Assembly: GCA_949291125.1 (NCBI GenBank)
Contig: CASEUJ010000023.1
Coordinates: 1 to 64,000 of the forward strand
Direction: 5' to 3'
Length of the DNA: 64,000 nt
From: an uncultured Ruminococcus sp.
GTDB lineage: Bacteria; Bacillota; Clostridia; Oscillospirales; Ruminococcaceae
Below the pieces are notes generated by a model. It made no database searches. It had not been told where the DNA came from and saw only the letters and a list, made by a program, of their open reading frames with translations. The position numbers and the translations under genes were made by a program. Below are positions 17,367 through 24,862 of this stretch, one piece after another; within the stretch, counting starts at the first letter, position 1; every line of letters starts with the position of its first letter.

Positions 17367-19307
17367 ATGGGACTGACCCTGACAGAAAAGATCCTGCAAG
17401 CACATCTTGTGGATGGGGAAATGGTGAGAGGCTCTGAGATCGGTATTCGCATCGACCAGACACTGACACAGGATGCCACTGGTACAATGGCATACCTGGA
17501 ATTTGAGGCAATGGGTGTGCCGCGGGTGCGTACAGAGCGCAGCGTGGCATATATTGACCACAATACACTGCAAAGCGGTTTTGAAAATGCAGACGACCAT
17601 CGCTTTATTGGCAGCGTGGCAAAAAAGCATGGCATCTATTTCTCCCGTCCGGGCAACGGTATCTGCCACCAAGTACACCTCGAGCGCTTCGGTGTACCGG
17701 GCAAGACTCTGATCGGTTCTGACAGCCACACACCTACCGGCGGCGGTATTGGTATGATCGCCATGGGTGCCGGTGGATTGGATGTTGCCGTAGCGATGGG
17801 TGGCGGTACATATTACATCACCTGCCCGAAGATTGTGAAGGTAGAACTGACCGGTAAGCTCTCTCCATGGGTAGCGGCAAAGGATGTTATCCTCGAAGTA
17901 TTAAGGCGTCTTTCTGTCAAGGGCGGTGTCGGAAAAGTTATTGAATATTGCGGTGAAGGTGTCAAGAGCCTTTCTGTTCCGGAACGTGCGACGATTACCA
18001 ATATGGGTGCAGAACTGGGTGCGACCACATCGATCTTCCCGTCGGATGAGGTGACAAAGCAGTTCCTTGAGGCTCAGGGCAGAGGCGAAGTCTGGACAGA
18101 ACAGAAGGCAGATCCAGACGCTGTTTATGATGAAGTCGTAGAGATCAATCTTAGTGAACTTGTACCGCTGGCAGCATGTCCGCATTCGCCGGATAATGTC
18201 AAGACGGTTGCAGAGATTGGTAAGTTGAAAATTGACCAGGTCTGCATCGGCTCTTGCACCAACTCCTCGTTGCTCGATATGATGAAGGTGGCACACATTC
18301 TGAAGGGCAAGACCGTACATCCGGATGTATCACTGGCAATTGCACCGGGCTCGAAACAGGTGCTGAACATGATGGCAGATATGGGTCTGCTGGGAACCAT
18401 GATCGATGCCGGCGCAAGAATTCTGGAAAGCGCTTGTGGTCCGTGTATCGGGATGGGACAGGCACCGAACTCCGGCGGCATTTCACTGCGTACTTTTAAC
18501 CGGAATTTCCTTGGACGTTCTGGTACTAAGGACGCGCAGATCTATCTGGTTTCGCCGGAACTGGCTGCGTACTCTGCACTGACCGGTTATCTCAGCGATC
18601 CAAGAGAACTGGGCGATATGCCGGAATTTGTGCTACCGGAGAAGTTTACGGTCAATGACAATATGATCGTGCCGCCGGTACCGGAGGAAGAGATGGACAG
18701 CGTCGAGATCTTGCGTGGTCCGAACATCAAGCCCTTCCCGGAGACAGCACCGCTCGAAGAGACAATCACTGCTGGTTGTTCGCTGAAGGTCGGCGACAAT
18801 ATCACCACTGACCACATCATGCCGGCTGGTGCTAAAATTTTGCCGCTGCGTTCGAATATTCCGGCGATTTCGCAGCATTGCTTTACTGTTTGTGATGAAA
18901 CCTTCCCGACAAGAGCGAAGGAAATGGGCAAGAGCATCATTGTTGGCGGCTCCAACTATGGACAGGGGTCGTCTCGCGAACATGCGGCGCTAGCACCGCT
19001 GTATTTGGGCGTGAAGGCAGTACTGGTCAAGAGTTTTGCTCGGATTCATCGTGCAAACCTGATCAACGCAGGTATTCTGCCGCTGACTTTTGTGAATGAA
19101 GCAGATTATGATCAGATCTCCCAGGGCGATATGCTGGAGCTGGCAGATGTACGCAAGCATATCGAAAATGGTGAAACCACGCTGACGCTGGTGAACAAGA
19201 CGACTGGTGCAGAAATTCCGGTGCTGTGCGAACTGACTGGCAGAACGAAGGACATCATTTTGGCCGGCGGTCTGCTGGATTATACTAGGGATTCGTTGAA
19301 TCAGTAA
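17367..19307 (+). CDS. acn: Aconitate hydratase (about 646-aa type)
   Basis: Aconitase interconverts citrate and isocitrate through a [4Fe-4S] cluster. The cluster cysteines are in IGSCTNSS and CGPCIGMG, and IGSDSHTPTGGGIGM, NITTDHIMPAG and GGSNYGQGSSREHAAL are family blocks. The chain is shorter than the 890-aa AcnA and of the type common in anaerobes. ATG 17367 was chosen for its distance to GAAAGGA; ATGs at 17358 and 17361 lie too close to it. Downstream, after two small membrane genes, comes NADP-isocitrate dehydrogenase. No citrate synthase is in the window. A homoaconitase or 3-isopropylmalate dehydratase role is unlikely because large and small domains are fused. Confidence 0.93.
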   Translation: MGLTLTEKILQAHLVDGEMVRGSEIGIRIDQTLTQDATGTMAYLEFEAMGVPRVRTERSVAYIDHNTLQSGFENADDHRFIGSVAKKHGIYFSRPGNGICHQVHLERFGVPGKTLIGSDSHTPTGGGIGMIAMGAGGLDVAVAMGGGTYYITCPKIVKVELTGKLSPWVAAKDVILEVLRRLSVKGGVGKVIEYCGEGVKSLSVPERATITNMGAELGATTSIFPSDEVTKQFLEAQGRGEVWTEQKADPDAVYDEVVEINLSELVPLAACPHSPDNVKTVAEIGKLKIDQVCIGSCTNSSLLDMMKVAHILKGKTVHPDVSLAIAPGSKQVLNMMADMGLLGTMIDAGARILESACGPCIGMGQAPNSGGISLRTFNRNFLGRSGTKDAQIYLVSPELAAYSALTGYLSDPRELGDMPEFVLPEKFTVNDNMIVPPVPEEEMDSVEILRGPNIKPFPETAPLEETITAGCSLKVGDNITTDHIMPAGAKILPLRSNIPAISQHCFTVCDETFPTRAKEMGKSIIVGGSNYGQGSSREHAALAPLYLGVKAVLVKSFARIHRANLINAGILPLTFVNEADYDQISQGDMLELADVRKHIENGETTLTLVNKTTGAEIPVLCELTGRTKDIILAGGLLDYTRDSLNQ

Positions 19308-19354
19308 TGGGATAGGATTTGGTAAGAAGCCAGTTCGATAAGAGGAGATTGGAA

Positions 19355-19588
19355 ATGGCAGAAGAAAAAAATGGCAAAAGCGGCAATTGGAAAGAAGTTC
19401 TTGGGTGGATCGCGGCGATAATCGTTGTTCTGATTTTCTTTATGGGCAGAAAGCGGCGAACTGTAAATCGACTAATTGAGACATTTCAGAAAAGCCCGAT
19501 AACTGGGGTTCTGATTCTAGTCGTTGCAATTGTGTTGACGATCGGGATTACGGTGCTTCGTCGTAAATTACAAAACCGGAAAAAGTGA
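19355..19588 (+). CDS. Small membrane protein, 77 aa
   Basis: MAEEKNGKSGNWKEV is followed by a hydrophobic segment (about 15-30), a basic loop, a second hydrophobic segment (about 47-65) and a basic tail RRKLQNRKK. Two membrane spans with both termini in the cytosol are predicted by the positive-inside pattern. AGAGGAG precedes the ATG. It sits between aconitase and a TraX-like gene. No function is recognised. Confidence 0.65.
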   Translation: MAEEKNGKSGNWKEVLGWIAAIIVVLIFFMGRKRRTVNRLIETFQKSPITGVLILVVAIVLTIGITVLRRKLQNRKK

Positions 19589-19600
19589 GGAACTGACATC

Positions 19601-20350
19601 ATGGGATTGACAACGTCCCGATTTACCCTGAATCGCAATCAGCTGAAATACATCGTTATCGCTGCCATGTTCATCGACCACATTGCATGGGCGTTTGTGC
19701 CGACTGCTTCTCTGCTCGGACAGGTGATGCACTTCTTTGGGCGGCTGACAGGTCCTACTATGGCGTACTTCATCGCAGAGGGGTATCGTTATACCCGAAA
19801 TGTGAAAAAGTACGCGGTGCGGCTGGGAATTTTCACCTTGCTTTCTTGGATTCCCTTTGTGTATTTCGAGTATGGCACACTCCCAGTAGTGGTGAGAAAC
19901 GGCACAATTATCGCCTTTTATCCGCGGTTTGGTGTGTTATATACGCTGCTTTTGGGGCTGCTTGCCATCTGGCTCTGGGATCAGGGAAAATGCTCCCGAG
20001 AGCTGAAATTTGTAGGCGTTTTGGGGCTGTGTGTGTTGTCCATATTTGGAGACTGGCCGATTTTCGATGTGCTGTATTGTTTGCTTTTGTACATCTATCG
20101 AGAGAATCCAAAGGCGAAATGGATGGCTTTTTGCGGCATTACAGTTCTTTGCTGTATGGACATTCTGTTTTCAAAACCGTGGTGGGTGAATCTGTTTCAG
20201 ATTGGGATTTTTCTGGTGCCGCTGCTCATTCAGTTCTGCTATAACGGCGAAAGCGGCAGCAAAAAGCCGGTACATAAATGGTTCTTCTACGTGTTCTATC
20301 CAGCCCATCTGTTGCTGCTGGGACTGCTGAGATGGATGGTGTTTGCATAA
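19601..20350 (+). CDS. TraX family membrane protein
   Basis: The 249-aa polytopic protein begins with a short polar segment, then NQLKYIVIAAMFIDHIAWAF, GRLTGPTMAYFIAEGYRYT and a final FYVFYPAHLLLLGLLRWM, which are the conserved blocks of the TraX family. The F-plasmid TraX acetylates pilin, but chromosomal members in Firmicutes are thought to be membrane acyltransferase-like proteins of unknown target. The YPAHLLLL ending is typical. It begins 12 bp after the preceding small gene and is probably in the same transcript. Nothing conjugative lies nearby. Confidence 0.85.
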   Translation: MGLTTSRFTLNRNQLKYIVIAAMFIDHIAWAFVPTASLLGQVMHFFGRLTGPTMAYFIAEGYRYTRNVKKYAVRLGIFTLLSWIPFVYFEYGTLPVVVRNGTIIAFYPRFGVLYTLLLGLLAIWLWDQGKCSRELKFVGVLGLCVLSIFGDWPIFDVLYCLLLYIYRENPKAKWMAFCGITVLCCMDILFSKPWWVNLFQIGIFLVPLLIQFCYNGESGSKKPVHKWFFYVFYPAHLLLLGLLRWMVFA

Positions 20351-20504
20351 TTCTCATCCTATGACATCATGACAGTACGATCGGAGTGCTAGACAAAATT
20401 TTGGAGGGAACAGAGCGTATGTCGGTGCTTTAGAGAACCGGCAAAATGCTTTGGATAATATTGTTGCTGTATAAGGCAATGAGAAAAAACTGGAGGAAAA
20501 AACT

Positions 20505-21719
20505 ATGGCAAAGATTCAAATGAAAACGCCGCTGGTTGAGATGGACGGCGACGAGATGACCCGCATCCTGTGGCAGTGGATTAAGGACATTCTGCTGACA
20601 CCGTATGTGGATCTGAAAACGGAATACTATGATCTCGGTCTGGAGTACCGCGAAAAGACCAAGGATCAGGTGACTGTTGACAGCGCCAATGCAACACTGA
20701 AGTATGGTGTAGCTGTCAAGTGTGCAACCATCACCCCGAATGCGGCAAGAATGCCAGAATACAATCTCTCCCAGATGTGGAAAAGCCCGAACGGCACGAT
20801 TCGTGCGATGCTGGATGGTACCGTATTCCGTACTCCAATCCTGGTCAAGGGGATCGAACCGTATATCCCGACCTGGACCGCTCCGATCACCATTGCCCGT
20901 CATGCATACGGCGACGTATACAAGAACACCGAAATGAAGGTGGCACAGGGCAGCAAGGCAGAATTGGTAGTCACCGATGCAGAGGGCAAGGAAACGCGTC
21001 AGCTGATCTATAATTTTGAAGACAGCGATGGCATTATACAGGGTCTGCACAATAAGACGAACTCCATCCGTGGCTTTGCACGCGCTTGCTTCAACTATGG
21101 TCTGGATCTCAAGCAGGATGTTTGGTTCGCGACAAAGGATACCATTTCCAAGAAATATGACCATACCTTTAAGGACATTTTCCAGGAAGTATACGATGCA
21201 GAATACAAGGAAAAGTTTGAAGCAGCTGGTATCGAATATTTCTACACCCTGATCGACGATGCCGTAGCACGTGTGATCCGCTCGAACGGCGGCTATATCT
21301 GGGCATGCAAGAACTATGACGGCGATGTGATGTCCGATATGGTATCGACCGCTTATGGCAGTCTGGCAATGATGACCTCTGTTCTGGTTTCTCCGGATGG
21401 CATCTATGAGTATGAAGCTGCTCATGGCACTGTACAGCGCCACTATTATAAGTATCTCAAGGGCGAAGAAACTTCTACCAACTCGGTTGCAACGATCTTT
21501 GCATGGAGCGGCGCAATGCGCAAGCGCGGCGAACTTGACGAACTGCCGGAGCTGGTGGAATTTGCAAACAAGCTCGAACAGGCGACCATTCAGACCATCG
21601 AGGATGGCATTATGACAGGCGACCTCTATCTGATCTCGAAGCTGGAGAACAAGAAGAAGGTCAATTCGAAGGAATTCTTAGAGGCAATCAACGAGCGTCT
21701 GGCTACGCTGATGGCGTAA
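20505..21719 (+). CDS. icd: NADP-dependent isocitrate dehydrogenase
   Basis: This enzyme oxidises isocitrate to 2-oxoglutarate, making NADPH. The 404-aa chain is of the dimeric subfamily II (eukaryote-like) type, with [18 protein letters not shown], the substrate loop [17 protein letters not shown], metal-binding [24 protein letters not shown] and [12 protein letters not shown]. With aconitase it forms the oxidative route from citrate to glutamate precursor. A strong GGAGG precedes the ATG. The 154-bp gap upstream shows no clear promoter. Confidence 0.96.
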   Translation: MAKIQMKTPLVEMDGDEMTRILWQWIKDILLTPYVDLKTEYYDLGLEYREKTKDQVTVDSANATLKYGVAVKCATITPNAARMPEYNLSQMWKSPNGTIRAMLDGTVFRTPILVKGIEPYIPTWTAPITIARHAYGDVYKNTEMKVAQGSKAELVVTDAEGKETRQLIYNFEDSDGIIQGLHNKTNSIRGFARACFNYGLDLKQDVWFATKDTISKKYDHTFKDIFQEVYDAEYKEKFEAAGIEYFYTLIDDAVARVIRSNGGYIWACKNYDGDVMSDMVSTAYGSLAMMTSVLVSPDGIYEYEAAHGTVQRHYYKYLKGEETSTNSVATIFAWSGAMRKRGELDELPELVEFANKLEQATIQTIEDGIMTGDLYLISKLENKKKVNSKEFLEAINERLATLMA

Positions 21720-21759
21720 CGATTATCTCTAAAATCTATGTGCAGGAGAGCGATCCAGT

Positions 21760-22389
21760 TTGGCACAAAAACATGAGGCGTCCGACTCTGCTGTGCGGCG
21801 ACTTCCGCGGTATTATCGATTGCTGCAAGAGCTGGAACGCAATGGACAAAATCACACTTCCTCTCGGGAACTGGGCAAGCGTCTGGATATGACGCCTTCT
21901 CAGATCCGGCAAGACTTAAGCTGCTTTGGCTGTCACGGACAACAGGGCTGTGGCTATGCTGTCACGGAACTAAGGGAAAACATTGAACGCGTAATGGGAT
22001 TGGAACAGCCGCTGTCGGCAATCTTAATTGGAGCCGGGAGCTTGGGGAAAGTGGTATCAGAGAATGTACACTTTGAGCAGCGCGGGTTTCGGCTGATCGG
22101 GATCTTTGACATCAAGCCGGAACTGATTGGGAAAACACTCGCTGGGCTTGCCATTACGCCGATGCATCACCTCGAATCGTTTTGTGCGGCGCATCATCCG
22201 GCGGCAGCAGTGTTGTGTCTGCCGAAAGAATCCGCACAGGCTGAGGCGGAAAAGCTTGTGGCGCTTGGCGTGCGCGGCATCTGGAATTTCAGCCACTGCG
22301 ATATTGTCGTGGAACAGGCCGAAGTTGTTACTGTACACCTCGATGACAGTTTGATGACATTGTCTTATAAGATGCACAATCAAACATAA
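21760..22389 (+). CDS. rex: Redox-sensing transcriptional repressor Rex
   Basis: Rex binds DNA when NADH is low and lets go when NADH rises, which controls fermentative and hydrogen genes. The chain has an N-terminal winged helix (VRRLPRYYRLLQELERNG, TPSQIRQDLSCFG) and a Rossmann NADH domain with AILIGAGSLGKVV at about 86-98, plus a C-terminal swapped helix. The start is a TTG behind AGGAGA; the next ATG would remove the DNA-binding helix. It lies 40 bp after icd, so NADH/NAD+ sensing may be co-expressed with the oxidative TCA branch. Confidence 0.95.
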   Translation: MAQKHEASDSAVRRLPRYYRLLQELERNGQNHTSSRELGKRLDMTPSQIRQDLSCFGCHGQQGCGYAVTELRENIERVMGLEQPLSAILIGAGSLGKVVSENVHFEQRGFRLIGIFDIKPELIGKTLAGLAITPMHHLESFCAAHHPAAAVLCLPKESAQAEAEKLVALGVRGIWNFSHCDIVVEQAEVVTVHLDDSLMTLSYKMHNQT

Positions 22390-22398
22390 TTTGAAACG

Positions 22399-22434
22399 AC
22401 ACCGCATGGCAGGAAGGCTTTGCGGTGTTTTTTT
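22399..22434 (+). terminator. Terminator of icd-rex
   Basis: ACACCGCA (22399-22406) pairs with TGCGGTGT (22421-22428), followed by an unbroken T-run. It starts 9 nt after the rex stop. Confidence 0.9.
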
Positions 22435-22492
22435 GTATCTGTACGTATAAATGCGATGCATCTGTGCCATACTCTGATCGAGGTGATCAGAT

Positions 22493-23098
22493 ATGAAAAT
22501 ACTGGAAGCTGCACTCTTGATTGGATTTGCCGCAAGCGTCTGTGTCTCGGCGCTTTCACAGACAGCGGATGCCAAACAACGTTTAGAAGAAAATGTGCTG
22601 CGATTGCATATCTTGGCGAATTCTGATTCGATCGATGACCAGGCCCTCAAACTCAAAGTGCGTGATCGGGTTCTGGCATATACTGCCGAGATTTTGCCGG
22701 AAAGTGGCGAATCCCTCGAAGCCGTAGAAGCAACGGTGACAGAACATCTTGCACAGATCGAGGATGTCGCACAGGAAATTGTCCGGGAAGAGGGGTGCGA
22801 CGATCCGGTGACAGCAGAATTGGTGGAGATGGAGTTTGAGGATCGCACCTATGACACGCTTGTCATGCCGGCAGGAGAATACGATGCGCTTCGGATCACC
22901 ATTGGGGAAGCAGAGGGGCAAAATTGGTGGTGTGTGATGTATCCGGCACTTTGTGTCCCACAGGCAAGTGAAGTGAAGGTGGACAAGCAGACGGAGTCAA
23001 CAGCGTTTGATACATCGCAGCAGGATCTGCTCGAACATCATGGACGGTATACGGTGAAGCTGAAATGTCTGGAGTGGTTGGAACGGTGGTTTGGGTAA
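22493..23098 (+). CDS. spoIIR: Stage II sporulation protein R
   Basis: In Bacillus, SpoIIR is secreted from the forespore and triggers SpoIIGA to activate sigma-E in the mother cell. The 201-aa chain has a signal-type N terminus and the family core RLHILANSDSIDDQALKLKVRDRVL. A second conserved block follows with LRITIGEAEGQNWWCVMYPALC. Its presence shows a spore-forming ancestry, and together with the GerW-like gene suggests the programme may be intact. It is monocistronic, starting 58 bp after the icd-rex terminator. Confidence 0.93.
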   Translation: MKILEAALLIGFAASVCVSALSQTADAKQRLEENVLRLHILANSDSIDDQALKLKVRDRVLAYTAEILPESGESLEAVEATVTEHLAQIEDVAQEIVREEGCDDPVTAELVEMEFEDRTYDTLVMPAGEYDALRITIGEAEGQNWWCVMYPALCVPQASEVKVDKQTESTAFDTSQQDLLEHHGRYTVKLKCLEWLERWFG

Positions 23099-23220
23099 AG
23101 GAAATGCAAAAGTTATTAATTATGATACTTTTTTAAAATTCAGAAACATAAGCCAGAGCATGATGGATGATAACAAATCGAAATAATTCCTTTTTATTAT
23201 TCAAAAATTAGAAAAGAATA

Positions 23221-23249
23221 TTGACAACAGTCAGATTGAGTGATATAAT
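23221..23249 (+). promoter_or_regulatory. Consensus promoter of the frameshifted secreted-protein gene
   Basis: TTGACA (23221-23226) and TATAAT (23244-23249) with a 17-bp spacer form a perfect match. A leader of about 165 nt follows, AT-rich, with repeated GCACAAAA motifs but no terminator or known riboswitch. This accounts for the gap 23099-23420. Confidence 0.88.
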
Positions 23250-23420
23250 GAAAATACAGAATAAGGTTGGTATAGTTTAAAGTTTTGCACAAAAAAGCAA
23301 AAACAAATGACGCGAATACAAAGAGAAAAGCGAAATTTGTGTAAGATACAGATATACCGAGTCGAATTCTGTAAAGTTGAACAAAAATGCACAAAACGTA
23401 TTTTTAGGAGGGAATGAAAT

Positions 23421-24642
23421 ATGAGAGTATTTCATAAGTTAAAAAAGTATTCGCTGTCATAATGTCTGTTGTCACGATGGCTTGCTGCCTTGGCGCAATG
23501 CAGGCGAGTGCTTTAACAGTGAATGTGAATTCAAAGATTGCATATGATTTGTATGTGGAAAAGGTGAGCAACAACCGTGTTGCGCTGCATATCAATTTCA
23601 CTAATAATGCAGAGTTTACCACATTGGGTTTCAGGCTTTATTATGATGATGCTTGCACACTTCTTACGAATAAAACAGAGTATTCGGGGATTTCGATGTT
23701 TGAGACTTATAGTGATTCAAATAAGTGCGTAGTTTATTCGTTTATAAATACGAATGCTTTTTCTGGTGATTTTTCTATCACTTGTTATTTTACGACATCG
23801 GATTCCGCGAATAATTCACACGCTTTTACTACCGAGATTATGGAATGTAACTTAGGACACACTTCAATTATAGGCACATCCGCTGGAGTTGAGGTGGATT
23901 TTGTAACAAACACACCTTATACATTAGGTGACATCAATAATGACGGTGAAATTTTATTGAATGATGTACAATCTATTCTTGAAATCGCCAATATGAATGG
24001 TGGCAATTGGGTGAGCTTATCCTATGCAACCAGTAACTTTTCTACCTTAAAACAGTCTTATCCGAATCTTGTTTGTGCAGAGGTAGCAGATGTGGATTTT
24101 GACAAAAAAATTAGTACAGACGATGGTATGCAGGTGATGCAATATTATGCAGAAGAAAGGGCGAATGTCGATAATGAAAATGCATGTATTGGCACACAGT
24201 ATTACAAAACGATTACCTTGGCAACATCAGTGGCGAAGGTCCAAAATCATACAATCCGTTTCCGGATGTAAATATAAGAATTACAGTTGAATTACAAGGT
24301 GCCTTTGCTGCATTGCTTTATTTTGCAGAAGAAAACATTGGTAAGACCATCACAGTTACAGAGGCAGATCCGCAGATGCTTGGCTGCAGGGCAGTTGTCG
24401 ATTCACTTAGTGAATCTGATACGATCAATCAACTTGCCTATAATCTAATCGATTGTGATGGTGACAATAAGGTAACGTTAGATGACGCTGTAGTGCTTAT
24501 GCGTGCGTATCTTGTAGATGTGGTAGAGTCTACTGATGGCGAGTACTTCGTAGACGGGCGCTATGACATTACATGGGAGACAATTCATATGCTGCCAGAT
24601 TTTAGCGAGGATGACGATCCAAGTATCGGTATCTATTATTAA
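23421..24642 (+). pseudogene. Secreted cohesin-like/dockerin protein, two frameshifts
   Basis: AGGAGGG precedes ATG 23421, which reads MRVFHKLKK and then stops after 13 codons. Shifting frame in the A6 run (23441-23446) restores a signal peptide, VFAVIMSVVTMACCLGAMQASA, joined to the long frame from 23462. That frame encodes a beta-rich domain of about 140 residues resembling a cohesin-like fold. Two Ca-binding dockerin-type repeats follow (GDINNDGEILLNDV near 23930 and ADVDFDKKISTDDG near 24088). A second shift between about 24195 and 24265 is needed to reach the C-terminal part, which has another repeat (DCDGDNKVTLDDAVVLM near 24450). Both breaks need one extra base. Sequencing error, true decay and slippage control all fit. 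Promoter, ribosome site and terminator are intact. Confidence 0.75.
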
Positions 24643-24731
24643 TCTGTTGATCTGTTTGCGATTTTGAAAAATGAAATGATAGTATAGCGAAATGAATCCT
24701 GACGTAATCTAATGCGATACAAGTAGATCTT

Positions 24732-24768
24732 GCGGTGCAGATCCGATCCGAGGATTTGCGCCGCTTTT
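24732..24768 (+). terminator. Terminator after the frameshifted secreted-protein gene
   Basis: GCGGTGCAGATCC (24732-24744) pairs with GGATTTGCGCCGC (24752-24764) with symmetrical internal mismatches, followed by TTTT. Confidence 0.7.
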
Positions 24769-24800
24769 GTATGCAGTTTCGTCACTATGCAAAAAATATG

Positions 24801-24829
24801 TTGACATCGAGGAGAAAATGTGGTATACT
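24801..24829 (+). promoter_or_regulatory. Promoter of the GH26 mannanase gene
   Basis: TTGACA (24801-24806) and TATACT (24824-24829) are separated by 17 bp and lie 34 bp upstream of the ATG. Confidence 0.85.
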
Positions 24830-24862
24830 ATTCCTATCAATTTATTTTAGGAGGCTAATATA

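Noticed and set aside
20351..20504. Leader peptide ATG TCG GTG CTT TAG near 20420 upstream of icd
   Set aside because: A four-codon frame behind GGAGGG is too short to judge, and no attenuator follows.
20430..21443. 337-codon open frame antisense to icd
   Set aside because: It overlaps a clear isocitrate dehydrogenase with all family motifs; the antisense translation resembles no family.
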